Assembly (NCBI GenBank): GCA_030066855.1
Contig: JASJAU010000016.1
Span: 1 to 64,000 of the forward strand
From: Paracoccaceae bacterium
GTDB lineage: Bacteria > Pseudomonadota > Alphaproteobacteria > Rhodobacterales > Rhodobacteraceae
DNA: 64,000 nucleotides
Reading direction: 5' to 3'
The translations under genes and the position numbers were made by a program. Each line of letters starts with the position of its first letter. Position 1 is the first letter of the stretch. Under the pieces are notes generated by a model, which had not been told where the DNA came from, did not search any database, and saw nothing but the letters and a program-made list of their open reading frames with translations. Below, in pieces: positions 21,016 through 29,697 of this stretch.

Positions 21016-22721
21016 CAGCCGGCGAGATCCTCCACTGTCACGTCGAACAATCCGCTGTCTCCCTGCCGCACCTGCTCAAGCAAGCCAAGATGCTCGGGTA
21101 AAAGCCTGTTGATGTAAAACGCGGCAAGCGCCGCGTGCGGGCCATGCGCCCGATCCGCGAGAGCGGCCTTAAGATGGAAGTGACCGCCCAGTACCCGTGC
21201 GAACGCGCGCGCATACGGCACGGCCACGGCAAACCGCCCGGCCAAGTCCTCACCGTTCAACCACTCTGTCGCCTCGCGCAGGCTTTCCGCCGACGCCCAA
21301 ACCGCCTCCGCCAGTTTCGGGAACGCATCCCTTGCGGCCTCCGCCGAACTCTCCACGTCATCCAGCAGCCGATAGGCCGCCTCGCCGCCGTCGTTCATCT
21401 TCCGCGCGACGAGGTCCATCGCCTGGATGCCATTGGTCCCCTCGTAGATTGCGGTCACCCGGACATCCCGCATCAGCTGCGCGACACCTGTCGCTTCAAT
21501 ATATCCGCTGCCGCCGTGGACCTGCATGCACTCGTTGGAAACCGCGAACCCGGTGTCGGTGCCAAAGGCCTTGGCGATGGGGGTCAGAAATGCCGCGCGG
21601 GCCTCCCAGTCGGGATCACCGGTGGCCTTGCTCATATCGATCGCTACCGCGCAATGAAGCGCGATGCTTCTGGCCGCGAAGACCTCAGCTTTCATGCCTG
21701 CCAGCATTCGCCGAACATCCGCATGCTCAATAATCGCACCTGAGCCGGACGCCTTTCCCTGCCGTCGATCGCTGGCATGCCAAACCGCTTCTTGAAGAGC
21801 CGCTTCCGCAACGCCGATCCCTTGCGTGGCGACACCGACGCGGGCGTTGTTCATCATCGTGAACATTGCGGCCATTCCGCCATGCGCCTCGCCTACCAGC
21901 CAACCCGTCGCGCCCTCGTAATCCATGGTCGCAGTCGGAGAGCCGTGCAGACCCATCTTGTGCTCAAGAGACGCGACGCGAACACTGTTGCGGGCGCCCA
22001 GGCTGCCGTCTGCATTCGGTATGAACTTCGGAACTAAGAAAAGGCTGATGCCCTTCGTGCCGGGCGCGGCGTCCGGAAGGCGGGCGAGGACCAGATGACA
22101 GATGTTCTCTGTCATGTCGTGATCGCCCCAGGAGATGTAGATCTTCTGTCCGGTGACGCTGTAGGTGCCGTCGCCTTTCGCAACCGCCTTGGCGCTTAAG
22201 GCGCCCACATCGCTGCCGGCCTGCGGCTCGGTCAGGTTCATTGTCCCGGCCCACTGGCCCGAGACCAGCCTTGGGATATAGAGGGCCTTGATCTTGTCGG
22301 ACGCGTGGTTCTCCAGCGCCTCGATCTGCCCCTGCGACAAAAGCGGAGCCAGTTGAAACGCGAGCGCCGCGCCGGACATCATGTCGTTAACCGCAGTGCT
22401 GAGCGCGAAGGGCAGTCCCATGCCGCCATCCTCGACGCGCGCCGAGATGCCGACCCAACCGCCCTTGGCCATCGTCGCATAGGCCTCGGCGAACCCGGGG
22501 CTGGTCCTCACAAGCCCGTTCTCGAGCACTGGCGGCGTCAGGTCGCCGTTTCGATTCGCGGGCGCGATGACCTCATCGCAAAGCCTGCCGGCCTCGGTGA
22601 GAATGGCGTCGACCACGTCGGGCGTCGCCTCTGAAAAGCACTCGGTTTTCGCGAGCAATCCCATGTCCGCGACATGGTTGAGGATGAAACTGAGTTCGCG
22701 GACGGGCGAGGCATAGGCCAT
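21015..22721 (-). CDS. Acyl-CoA dehydrogenase (FadE-like, extended C terminus)
   Basis: FAD enzyme for the first step of beta-oxidation, 568 residues. The N-terminal extension SPVRELSFILNHVADM marks the long AcylCoA_DH_N-type subfamily. FAD/substrate segments include LTEPQAGSDVGAL and GQKIYISWGDHD. The catalytic base region is [15 protein letters not shown]. The same subfamily is encoded at 34043. It is first in a three-gene overlapping run with the MBL hydrolase and DUF6173. The 115-base gap to divergent tsaC shows no MerR-type operator like that at 33530. Confidence 0.93.
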   Translation of the reverse strand: MAYASPVRELSFILNHVADMGLLAKTECFSEATPDVVDAILTEAGRLCDEVIAPANRNGDLTPPVLENGLVRTSPGFAEAYATMAKGGWVGISARVEDGGMGLPFALSTAVNDMMSGAALAFQLAPLLSQGQIEALENHASDKIKALYIPRLVSGQWAGTMNLTEPQAGSDVGALSAKAVAKGDGTYSVTGQKIYISWGDHDMTENICHLVLARLPDAAPGTKGISLFLVPKFIPNADGSLGARNSVRVASLEHKMGLHGSPTATMDYEGATGWLVGEAHGGMAAMFTMMNNARVGVATQGIGVAEAALQEAVWHASDRRQGKASGSGAIIEHADVRRMLAGMKAEVFAARSIALHCAVAIDMSKATGDPDWEARAAFLTPIAKAFGTDTGFAVSNECMQVHGGSGYIEATGVAQLMRDVRVTAIYEGTNGIQAMDLVARKMNDGGEAAYRLLDDVESSAEAARDAFPKLAEAVWASAESLREATEWLNGEDLAGRFAVAVPYARAFARVLGGHFHLKAALADRAHGPHAALAAFYINRLLPEHLGLLEQVRQGDSGLFDVTVEDLAG

Positions 22722-22836
22722 CTTCTTCTGCTCCCGGACGGCTTGGCAAAAGGAGGACGCACGGATATGCGGCGTCCATTCGTCCTAGCAACCAAGCGAA
22801 GCGCAGGCGCCTTCGCAAGAAAGACGCAGCGTCAGA

Positions 22837-23796
22837 ATGGCAACGACGGCACCCAGGAAAACCCTCCGGCTCGGGAGAGAAGCGGCCGACATCGACCGTG
22901 CCGCGTCGATCCTGCGGGACGGCGGGCTCGTCGCCTTTCCGACCGAGACGGTCTATGGGCTGGGCGCCGATGCGACGAACGACTCCGCCGTGGCGGGGAT
23001 ATTCGAGGCGAAGAACCGGCCCGCTTTCAATCCCCTGATCGTCCATGTCCGTGAACTGGAGGCGGCAGAAGCGCTCGCTGTCTTCTCCGATCCCGCAAGG
23101 GCCCTGGCCGAAGCTTTCTGGCCCGGTGCGCTGACGCTCGTGCTGCCGATGCGCGAAGGCGCGGGGGTGTCGGAGCTTGTGACAGCGGGCGGCCGATCCC
23201 TGGCGATCAGGATGCCTGACCATCCCGTCGCGGCCGCTCTGCTCGCCGCCGCGGATCGTCCCCTCGCGGCCCCGTCGGCCAACCCTTCGGGCCGGATATC
23301 GCCCACAACCGCCGCCCACGTCCTCGGCGGTTTGGAAGGCCGCATCGATGCCGTCGTCGACGGCGGACCCTGCCCGGTCGGGCTGGAGTCCACAATCGTA
23401 GGGTTCGAGACAGGCCCGGTCCTCCTGCGAGAGGGAGGAATCCCGGCGAGCGCGCTTGAGCCTTGCCTCGGCCAGAAGCTGGTTAAAGGCGCTGACGAAG
23501 AACAACTGTCGGCGCCAGGCCAGCTCGCCTCGCATTACGCACCCGCCGCCAGCCTGCGGCTCGATGCGACAGAGCCGGATGACGACGAATTCATGATCGG
23601 ATTCGGGAAAACCCCCGGAGATATCACGCTTTCCGAGAACGGCGATCTGGTCGAGGCCGCCGCCCGGCTTTTCAGCTGCCTTCACCTAGCAGATGAGAGC
23701 GGCAAGCCCATCGCTGTCGCGCCCGTCCCGGAAACTGGACTGGGCCGGGCGATCAATGACCGGCTCCGGCGCGCCGCTGCGCCCCGCGGCACGTAG
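22837..23796 (+). CDS. tsaC: L-threonylcarbamoyladenylate synthase (TsaC/Sua5 type)
   Basis: Makes threonylcarbamoyl-AMP from Thr, bicarbonate and ATP, the donor for t6A37 in ANN-decoding tRNAs. 319 residues, the long Sua5 form. The N-terminal YrdC domain holds FPTETVYGLGADA, AKNRPAFNPLIVHV and SANPSGRISPTTAAHV. A C-terminal Sua5 domain begins after the SPGxxxxHY-like segment APGQLASHYAP. tsaB, the partner later in the pathway, lies at 53921. It converges on fabI with a single base between the stop codons. Confidence 0.94.
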   Translation: MATTAPRKTLRLGREAADIDRAASILRDGGLVAFPTETVYGLGADATNDSAVAGIFEAKNRPAFNPLIVHVRELEAAEALAVFSDPARALAEAFWPGALTLVLPMREGAGVSELVTAGGRSLAIRMPDHPVAAALLAAADRPLAAPSANPSGRISPTTAAHVLGGLEGRIDAVVDGGPCPVGLESTIVGFETGPVLLREGGIPASALEPCLGQKLVKGADEEQLSAPGQLASHYAPAASLRLDATEPDDDEFMIGFGKTPGDITLSENGDLVEAAARLFSCLHLADESGKPIAVAPVPETGLGRAINDRLRRAAAPRGT

Positions 23797-23797
23797 C

Positions 23798-24586
23798 TCA
23801 GAGGTTCTCGGCCTGCATCATTCCAAGGATGTGGTAGCCCCCATCGACCCGGATGATCTCGCCTGTGGTGCAGGCGCCCTGATCCGATGCGAGGTAGACG
23901 GCGGTGCCGCCGATCGCCTCCAAGGTCGCATTCGCGCGAAGGGGCGCGTTGGCTTCCGTCGTTTTAAAGGTCTTCCGCGCACCGCCGATCGCAGCCCCGG
24001 CCAATGTCTTCATCGGCCCAGGAGAGATCGCGTTGACGCGAATTCCCTCCGGTCCGAGATCGTTGGCGAGGTACCTAACCGCCGACTCAAGCGCCGCTTT
24101 AGCGACGCCCATCACGTTGTAGTTTGGCTGGACGCGGTTCGAGCCCAAATAGGTCAACGTCATAATGGAACCGCCGTTCTTCATCATCGGACGGACCCGC
24201 CGCGCCACCTCGATCAGCGAGTAGCAGGAGATCGTGAGCGAGTTTCTGAAGTTCTCGCGGCTCGTATTGATGAACCGGCCGGTCAGCTCGGATTTGTCCG
24301 AGAAGGCGATAGAATGCACCAGGAAATCGAGGCTGTCCCATTTCTCCGAGAGCGCGCCGAAGGCTGCGTCCAAAGAGGCGTCATCGGTCACATCCACGTC
24401 CAGAGTGATATCACTGCCGACGCTCTCCGCCAGCGGCGCGACCCGTCTGCCAAAGCCCTCGCCCTGATAGGTGAAGGCCAGCTCGGCGCCCTCGCCTGCG
24501 AGCGCCTTGGCGATCCCCCAGGCAATGGAATGGTCGTTGGCGACCCCCATGACCAATCCGCGCTTGTCTTCCATCAGTCCCGGCAT
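23798..24586 (-). CDS. fabI: Enoyl-ACP reductase (NADH), FabI
   Basis: Last reductive step of fatty-acid elongation. 262 residues. The N-terminal GLVMGVANDHSIAWGIA is the FabI nucleotide-binding block. The active-site tyrosine and lysine are in YNVMGVAK (Tyr-x6-Lys) and TYLGSNRV precedes it. Two starts are close, 24586 and 24574. The first is chosen by comparison with relatives (M-x-GLM-x-x-KRG). It lies 4 bases after the fabB stop, so fabA-fabB-fabI are probably one transcript. Confidence 0.94.
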   Translation of the reverse strand: MPGLMEDKRGLVMGVANDHSIAWGIAKALAGEGAELAFTYQGEGFGRRVAPLAESVGSDITLDVDVTDDASLDAAFGALSEKWDSLDFLVHSIAFSDKSELTGRFINTSRENFRNSLTISCYSLIEVARRVRPMMKNGGSIMTLTYLGSNRVQPNYNVMGVAKAALESAVRYLANDLGPEGIRVNAISPGPMKTLAGAAIGGARKTFKTTEANAPLRANATLEAIGGTAVYLASDQGACTTGEIIRVDGGYHILGMMQAENL

Positions 24587-24590
24587 GACG

Positions 24591-25811
24591 TCACCCGTGG
24601 AATTTGCTGAGCGCGAGGGTCGCGTTCGTTCCGCCGAAACCGAAGCTGTTGGACAGAACGGTGTCGAGCTCCGCGTCGCGCGTCTCGGTGGCGATCTCAT
24701 CGGGGCGAAGCGCCGGATCGAGTGTTTTCACGTTGATCGAAGGCGCGATGAACCCGCCCTTCATCATCAGGATGGAGTAGATCGATTCATGCACGCCCGC
24801 CGCTCCAAGCGAATGCCCGGTCATTGACTTGGTTGCCGAGACGACGGGATGCTCGTCCCCGAATACACGCCGGACTGCTTCCATCTCGGTCACGTCGCCA
24901 ACCGGCGTCGAGGTGCCGTGCGCGTTGATGTAGTCGACGGACCGATCCCCGAGCGTCTCCACCGCCAACCGCATCGACCGCTCGCCACCTTCACCCGACG
25001 GCGCGACCATGTCGTACCCGTCGGAAGTGGCGCCGTAGCCGGTCACTTCAGCGTAAATCTTGGCGCCCCGGGCCTTCGCATGCTCGAGTTCTTCCAGAAC
25101 GACCATGCCGCCGCCGCCGCCAATCACGAACCCGTCGCGGGTCTCGTCATAAGCCCGCGCCGCTTCAGTGGGCGTGTCGTTGTACTTCGAGCTCATCGCG
25201 CCCATCGCGTCGAAAAGGCAAGAGAGCGTCCAATCGACCTCCTCGCCGCCGCCCGCGAAGACGATGTCCTGCTTGCCCATCTGAATCTGCTCGACGCCGT
25301 TGCCGATGCAATGAAGCGTTGTCGAGCAGGCCGAGGTGATCGAGTAGTTGATGCCCTTGATCTTGAACGGCGTCGCGAGGCAAGCCGAGACCGTAGAGGA
25401 CATGCAGCGCGTGACCATGAACGGCCCCATCCGCTTCGGGCTGCCCTTTTCGATGACGGTGTTGTGCGCGACAAAAAGGTTCGAGGTCGACGGCCCGCCA
25501 GAACCCGCGATCAGCCCGGTTTTGGCATTCGAGACATCGCTTTCTTCAAGCCCAGAGTCCGCGATCGCCTGCTCCATCGACAGATAGGCATAGGCGGCGG
25601 TCGGCCCCATGAAGCGCAGCTGGCGCTTGTCGATGTGGTCCTCCAGAACGATGTCCGGCACCCCGGCGATCTGGCTGCGGAAGCCGTGCTCGGCATAGTC
25701 GGGTTGAAACGTGATCCCCGAGCGGCCGGCGCGAAGGCTCTCTTCGACCTCCGAGGCGTTGTTGCCGATCGGGCAGATGATCCCGAGCCCTGTTATGACG
25801 ACACGGCGCAT
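24591..25811 (-). CDS. fabB: 3-oxoacyl-ACP synthase I (FabB)
   Basis: Condensing enzyme required for elongation of unsaturated acyl chains. 406 residues from ATG 25809-25811. The catalytic triad is visible: Cys in [10 protein letters not shown], His in [12 protein letters not shown] and His in [13 protein letters not shown]. The C-terminal [11 protein letters not shown] block is intact. A long in-frame extension upstream is a shadow of fabA. It is 17 bases downstream of fabA in the classical fabAB pair, with fabI added. Confidence 0.96.
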   Translation of the reverse strand: MRRVVITGLGIICPIGNNASEVEESLRAGRSGITFQPDYAEHGFRSQIAGVPDIVLEDHIDKRQLRFMGPTAAYAYLSMEQAIADSGLEESDVSNAKTGLIAGSGGPSTSNLFVAHNTVIEKGSPKRMGPFMVTRCMSSTVSACLATPFKIKGINYSITSACSTTLHCIGNGVEQIQMGKQDIVFAGGGEEVDWTLSCLFDAMGAMSSKYNDTPTEAARAYDETRDGFVIGGGGGMVVLEELEHAKARGAKIYAEVTGYGATSDGYDMVAPSGEGGERSMRLAVETLGDRSVDYINAHGTSTPVGDVTEMEAVRRVFGDEHPVVSATKSMTGHSLGAAGVHESIYSILMMKGGFIAPSINVKTLDPALRPDEIATETRDAELDTVLSNSFGFGGTNATLALSKFHG

Positions 25812-25828
25812 GCGTTGTCCCTTTGTGT

Positions 25829-26338
25829 TCAGCTCTCGGAGAGAGCGACTTTCATGTCTTTGACCTGATAGATGGTCTCTCCATCGGCCTCCACACGGCC
25901 GTCGGCGACGCCCATGGTCAGCCGCCGGGTCTGAACCGCCTTGGTGAAATCGACGTAGTAGGTGAGCATTTTGCGATCTGGCCGAACCATGCCGGTCAGC
26001 TTGACCTCGCCTACCCCAAGCGCGTAGCCGCGCCCCGGCCAGCCGCGCCAGCCGAGATTGAAGCCCGTGAGCTGCCAAAGCCCGTCGAGACCAAGGCAGC
26101 CTGGCATGATCGGATTGCCCGGAAAATGGCAGTCAAAGAACCAAAGGTCGGGGTGAATGTCGAACTCGGCGACCACATGACCTTTCCCGTGGGCACCCCC
26201 ATCGTCAGAGATATCCGTGATCCGGTCCATCATGAGCATCGGCGGTTCCGGCAATTGGGCGTTGCCGTCTCCGAAGAGCTCGCCCCTCGCGCAGGCGAGA
26301 AGCGCATCGCGGTCGAATTGTTTTGGATATCCGCCCAT
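25829..26338 (-). CDS. fabA: 3-hydroxydecanoyl-ACP dehydratase/isomerase (FabA)
   Basis: Introduces the cis double bond in anaerobic unsaturated fatty-acid synthesis. 169 residues. Active-site His71 ([13 protein letters not shown]) and Asp85 (LGLDGLW) match the E. coli enzyme's His70/Asp84. First gene of fabA-fabB-fabI. Its promoter (TTGTAC-17-TTTATC, minus strand) appears to share the -35 palindrome with the divergent irr promoter. Confidence 0.97.
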   Translation of the reverse strand: MGGYPKQFDRDALLACARGELFGDGNAQLPEPPMLMMDRITDISDDGGAHGKGHVVAEFDIHPDLWFFDCHFPGNPIMPGCLGLDGLWQLTGFNLGWRGWPGRGYALGVGEVKLTGMVRPDRKMLTYYVDFTKAVQTRRLTMGVADGRVEADGETIYQVKDMKVALSES

Positions 26339-26423
26339 CAGGCGCTGCCCCCGGTTTTCTTTTCAATCGTTGCCCGCCCATATCAAAGCCCTTGTCCAAG
26401 GCGCAAGACCGGACCCGATTGCG

Positions 26424-26481
26424 ACAATTCGATAAAATTCACGAATTCGAATTGTACAAGAGTCCCTGGGCGCCTTATATT
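26424..26481. promoter_or_regulatory. Divergent irr / fabA promoter region with palindromes
   Basis: TTGTACAA (26452-26459) is self-complementary and can serve as -35 on both strands. Rightward, TTGTAC-18-TATATT (26452-26457, 26476-26481) leads to irr. Leftward, TTGTAC-17-TTTATC (26459-26454, 26436-26431) leads to fabA. An inverted repeat ACAATTCG/CGAATTGT (26424-26431, 26448-26455) and a 10-base palindrome AATTCGAATT (26444-26453) overlap this core. The segment is strikingly AT-rich for the window. The regulator is unknown; Irr autoregulation is one option. Confidence 0.55.
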
Positions 26482-26503
26482 CCTACAAACTCTGGATGAA
26501 GCT

Positions 26504-26920
26504 ATGAACGACGCCGCACATCAAAGGGGCACCGATTGGCTCGCAGGCGCGGGCCTGAGACCGACGCGCCAACGCGTTTCACTGGCCGCGCTTCTTGTCG
26601 GGGACGGCAAAGACCGGCACGTGACCGCCGAGAGCCTGCACATCGCCAGTCAGGCGGCGGGCGAGACCGTTTCGCTCGCTACGGTCTACAACACGCTCAA
26701 GGCCTTCTGCGACGCGGGCCTCATCCAAGAAGTTACCGTTGACGGCTCGCGCAGCTACTTTGACACGCGCACGGACGACCATCCTCACTTCTACTGGGAG
26801 GATGAGGGGCGTCTGACCGACGCGCCGGCCGAACAACTTGAGGTCAAGCGCTTGCCTGAGGCGCCCGAGGGCACCGAGATCGCGAAAATCGACGTGGTGA
26901 TCCGCCTCCGCAAGCGCTGA
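26504..26920 (+). CDS. irr: Fur-family iron response regulator Irr
   Basis: Haem/iron-status regulator of alphaproteobacteria, 138 residues. The winged-helix part is typical (GLRPTRQRVSLAALL, then TVSLATVYNTLKAF). The metal/haem-sensing segment reads DDHPHFYWEDEGRLTDAP with His93 and His95. Irr rather than Fur is indicated by the DxxHFYWEDEG-L-D pattern and the short C terminus ending VIRLRKR, which lacks the Fur CxxC zinc sites. Start ATG 26504. An ICE-like box lies before nfuA at 53292. It diverges from fabA. Confidence 0.87.
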   Translation: MNDAAHQRGTDWLAGAGLRPTRQRVSLAALLVGDGKDRHVTAESLHIASQAAGETVSLATVYNTLKAFCDAGLIQEVTVDGSRSYFDTRTDDHPHFYWEDEGRLTDAPAEQLEVKRLPEAPEGTEIAKIDVVIRLRKR

Positions 26921-26932
26921 GCCGCCGCGCCT

Positions 26933-27592
26933 TCAGACGGCTTCGATCAACTCGGGCCCATGAGCCCTGTTCGAATTCACCTTCGGATCAACCCTGTGAA
27001 ACGCCAACGCCGCGTCCGGAGCGGGCAGCATGAGCGTTGCGGCGCCCTTGCCCTCCTCTCCCAGCCAGAGGCCCCAATCCGATTGGGCGAGAACGACAGG
27101 CATCCGGTGATGGATCGACGACATCGGGCCGTTCGCGTCAGTGGTCACGACCGCGCAGGTCACAAGCGGGTCGCCGCCCTTGTCCCAAACCTGCCAGACG
27201 CCGGCAAAGGCGAGCGCCTCTCCTTCTGACGGATAGATATACCACGGCAGACGATTGCCGTCGGCGTCCTTGGTCCATTCGTAAAACCCGCTCGCAGGGA
27301 CAAGACACCGTCTCTCGCGGGCGGCGGCGCGGAAAGCGGGCTTCTCGGCGATCGTCTCGGCCCGCGCGTTGATCAACAGCGGGCTGTCCGCAGGCGACTT
27401 GTACCAATGCGGCAGGAAGCCCCACCGCATCGGACGGACGCGGCGCGCGCCATCTTCGCTCGTCACCGTGTGGATCTGGGTTGTCGGGCAGACGTTGTAG
27501 TTCGGGATGTCGGGCAGATCATTGGACAGGACCGCGTCGAACAGCCCGGCCATCGCATCGTCCGGAAGCGTGATCGCAAATCGACCGCACAT
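26933..27592 (-). CDS. YedK/HMCES-type abasic-site processing protein (SRAP)
   Basis: SOS-response-associated peptidase family, 219 residues. Members crosslink to abasic sites in single-stranded DNA through Cys2. The key residues are present: MCGRF with Cys2, the YNVCPT Asn block, Glu in ASGFYEW and His in SIHHRMPVVL. No alphaproteobacterial LexA box (GTTC-N7-GTTC type) was seen upstream. It is preceded by the hairpin at 27627-27649. It converges on irr with 12 bases between stops. Confidence 0.92.
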   Translation of the reverse strand: MCGRFAITLPDDAMAGLFDAVLSNDLPDIPNYNVCPTTQIHTVTSEDGARRVRPMRWGFLPHWYKSPADSPLLINARAETIAEKPAFRAAARERRCLVPASGFYEWTKDADGNRLPWYIYPSEGEALAFAGVWQVWDKGGDPLVTCAVVTTDANGPMSSIHHRMPVVLAQSDWGLWLGEEGKGAATLMLPAPDAALAFHRVDPKVNSNRAHGPELIEAV

Positions 27593-27626
27593 GGCTTTCT
27601 TCTTGGGTCAAATACTCCAAGGGGGT

Positions 27627-27649
27627 GCGGGGGGACAGCGTCCCCCCGC
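27627..27649 (-). terminator. GC-rich hairpin after the 5'-nucleotidase gene
   Basis: Perfect 10-base arms GCGGGGGGAC / GTCCCCCCGC around a 3-base loop. It is 8 bases beyond the stop of the minus-strand 5'-nucleotidase gene and 34 bases before YedK. There is no T-run after it on the minus strand, so termination is not certain. The hairpin followed by (minus strand) CCTTGGAGTATTTG resembles a repetitive intergenic element I associate with Rhodobacteraceae genomes. No second copy was found in this window. Confidence 0.6.
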
Positions 27650-27657
27650 CCTCAAAA

Positions 27658-29232
27658 TCACTCCAGAATGGTTATGCGGCCATCCAGGAATGGGGTGTAG
27701 GGCGCGTTCGCCTTTAGATAGTCGGCGAGCACGTCAGCCTGGTCCGGACCGAAGTCATAGGCGTTTTCGGCATCGACGAACATCGAGTAGCCGTCTCCGC
27801 CCCCGCGGACAAAGCTGTTGGCCACGACACCATAGAGCTTGGCTGGATCAATCGGCACGAAGGAGCCGCCTTCGTCCACCATGATGTCGCTGATCCGTTC
27901 ACCGGTCGGAGCGGACTTGGTGATGGTGTATTTTAGACCCGCGACCTGAGCAAAGCGGCCGGTGGCGTCGGGGTCGTCATACTGTTTGACCGAGTTTTCA
28001 AGCGCGGCCTTGATGGCGTCGCCTGTGACGAAGAATGTCGACATGGTGTTCTGGAACGGCAAAACCTGAAGCACTTGGCCCTTGGTCACTTCACCAGCTT
28101 CGATCGAGGCCCTGATACCGCCGCCGTTCTGAATGGCGATCTGGATGCCCTGATCGCGAACGCGGTCAAGATGCGATTCGGCGACGAGGTTGCCCATTTC
28201 GCATTCCATCGCCCGGCAGAAACTGCGGTCGCCTTCGATCTTGGCAGTGGCGTCAGAGACGACTTCGTTGCGAATGGTGTCCAGAGGACCGGCCAGTTCG
28301 GCAAGGCGCTCTACCACCATGGCGTTTTCTTCGACCGATGCGTCGATCAGAACCGGCTGGCCCGAAGTTGACGTGACGTTGCCATCATCGTCAAAGGTGA
28401 CCTCAAGCTCGCCAAGATATTTGCCGAACGCAAACGCCTGCACGATCGGCACACCGTTTGTCACGGTGGGATAGGCACCATCGGCACCGTCCATGTCGCC
28501 CAGAAGCGTATTGGAATGCCCGCCGACGATCAGATCGAGACCTTCGGTATTGATCGCGATGACATTGTCTGTCGCGTAGCCGGAATGGCTCAGGAGGATG
28601 ATCTTGTTGATGCCTTCGGCTTCGAGTGCATCGATCTCTGCCTGAATGGCCGGGCTTGGATCAGTGAAGACGATGTTCGGCCCTGGAGTCGAAAGCTCGG
28701 AGTTGTTGGACGGCGTCACGCCGATCAGACCGATGCGCTCGCCGGCTTTCTCGATGATCACCGATTTCTGGATGACCGCGCGCAGTTCGGGCTCTCCACT
28801 TAGGTCGGCGTTCGACATCAGTACTGGAAAGTTCACCTGCTCGACAAAGCGCACAAGACCTGCCGGCCCGTTGTTGAATTCGTGGTTGCCGACGGCCATG
28901 GCGTCATAGCCGACCATGTTCATCATCTCGGCCTGAACGTCACCGGCGTAGTATTGGAAGAACAGGGTGCCCTGAAACTGGTCGCCCGCGTCCACGACCA
29001 GCACATTGTCGTGGCGGCCTTTGGCCGCTTCGATGGCGGTCACCATCCGGGCCATGCCGCCAAAGCATTTGCCCTCTTCGTTGTCGCCTTCGCGGCAGTT
29101 GTTGTTGAACCGGCTGATCGGCTCAAACCGGTCGTGGAAGTCGTTGGTGTGCAGGATGGTGATGCTGTAGTCGGCCATCGCCATTGTGCTGCTCAAAGCA
29201 AGCGCGGCGCCGCCCAGAAGTAATTTCTTCAT
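27658..29232 (-). CDS. Periplasmic 5'-nucleotidase / 2',3'-cyclic phosphodiesterase (UshA family)
   Basis: 524-residue exported metallophosphatase. Signal peptide MKKLLLGGAALALSSTMAMA. The N-terminal metallophosphoesterase domain begins at ITILHTNDFHDR and includes VDAGDQFQG, GNHEFNNGP and the later LLSHSGY and VGGHSN. The C-terminal 5'-nucleotidase domain carries AIQNGGGIRAS and GDGYSMF. It dephosphorylates extracellular nucleotides so that nucleosides can be imported, which would complement the BMP-type ABC importer at 55217. A weakly defined promoter (TGTCAA at 29291) and an inverted repeat lie upstream. Confidence 0.93.
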   Translation of the reverse strand: MKKLLLGGAALALSSTMAMADYSITILHTNDFHDRFEPISRFNNNCREGDNEEGKCFGGMARMVTAIEAAKGRHDNVLVVDAGDQFQGTLFFQYYAGDVQAEMMNMVGYDAMAVGNHEFNNGPAGLVRFVEQVNFPVLMSNADLSGEPELRAVIQKSVIIEKAGERIGLIGVTPSNNSELSTPGPNIVFTDPSPAIQAEIDALEAEGINKIILLSHSGYATDNVIAINTEGLDLIVGGHSNTLLGDMDGADGAYPTVTNGVPIVQAFAFGKYLGELEVTFDDDGNVTSTSGQPVLIDASVEENAMVVERLAELAGPLDTIRNEVVSDATAKIEGDRSFCRAMECEMGNLVAESHLDRVRDQGIQIAIQNGGGIRASIEAGEVTKGQVLQVLPFQNTMSTFFVTGDAIKAALENSVKQYDDPDATGRFAQVAGLKYTITKSAPTGERISDIMVDEGGSFVPIDPAKLYGVVANSFVRGGGDGYSMFVDAENAYDFGPDQADVLADYLKANAPYTPFLDGRITILE

Positions 29233-29250
29233 GCGGGAATCCCCCTGTCT

Positions 29251-29271
29251 GTCTCGTTATGGGAACGAGAC
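29251..29271 (-). promoter_or_regulatory. Inverted repeat before the 5'-nucleotidase gene
   Basis: GTCTCGTT (29251-29258) and AACGAGAC (29264-29271) form a perfect 8-base inverted repeat with a 5-base spacer, 19 bases before the start codon. A minus-strand TTGACA (29296-29291) lies upstream, but no good -10 follows at 17 bases. It could be an operator overlapping the promoter or an mRNA hairpin near the ribosome binding site. Confidence 0.4.
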
Positions 29272-29352
29272 TGACTCCTTGGCACGGGGTTGTCAAAACG
29301 TCGTGGCGTCATTCCGGTTGACGGCCCCGCGCGATCGCGCCACTCACGAGGC

Positions 29353-29697
29353 ATGACGGTCGTCTACAAGATCTTTCGCGCCGTGGAACATGAGGCGTTT
29401 CACAGAAACGGCAGCACCCTAGGCGCCCCTGTGGATATCGCGGACGGCTTTGTTCACATGTCGTCGCGCGATCAGGTGGTTGAAACCGTCGCCAAGCATT
29501 TCAGCGGCGAAACTGGGCTGAAGATTCTCGGGATCGAGACGGACGGGCTCGGCGACGCACTGCGGTGGGAGCCGTCGCGCGGCGGCGCACTTTTTCCACA
29601 TCTCTACCGCGAATTGCGGCTGGAAGACGTGCTTTGGACCCGCGATCTGCCGCTTGTCGATGGCGCCCATGATTTCACAGGCCTCATCGACTCATGA
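29353..29697 (+). CDS. DUF952-family protein
   Basis: 114-residue cytoplasmic protein. The family hallmarks are [28 protein letters not shown] and [18 protein letters not shown] with conserved His and Arg. DUF952 proteins resemble ADP-ribosyltransferase-like folds in some classifications, but no activity is established to my knowledge. The ATG at 29353 is preferred over an upstream start because the family begins (M)xxVYKI. Its stop overlaps the pyrD start as ATGA, so the two are coupled. Confidence 0.88.
   Translation: MTVVYKIFRAVEHEAFHRNGSTLGAPVDIADGFVHMSSRDQVVETVAKHFSGETGLKILGIETDGLGDALRWEPSRGGALFPHLYRELRLEDVLWTRDLPLVDGAHDFTGLIDS

Noticed and set aside
24849-25868. 339-residue plus-strand open frame opposite fabB
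   Set aside because: Antisense shadow with Arg-rich text and no independent support.
26339-26503. Classical ICE or Fur box in the irr/fabA gap
   Set aside because: The palindromes present do not fit TTTAGAA-N3-TTCTAAA or the Fur consensus, so they are reported only as unassigned palindromes.
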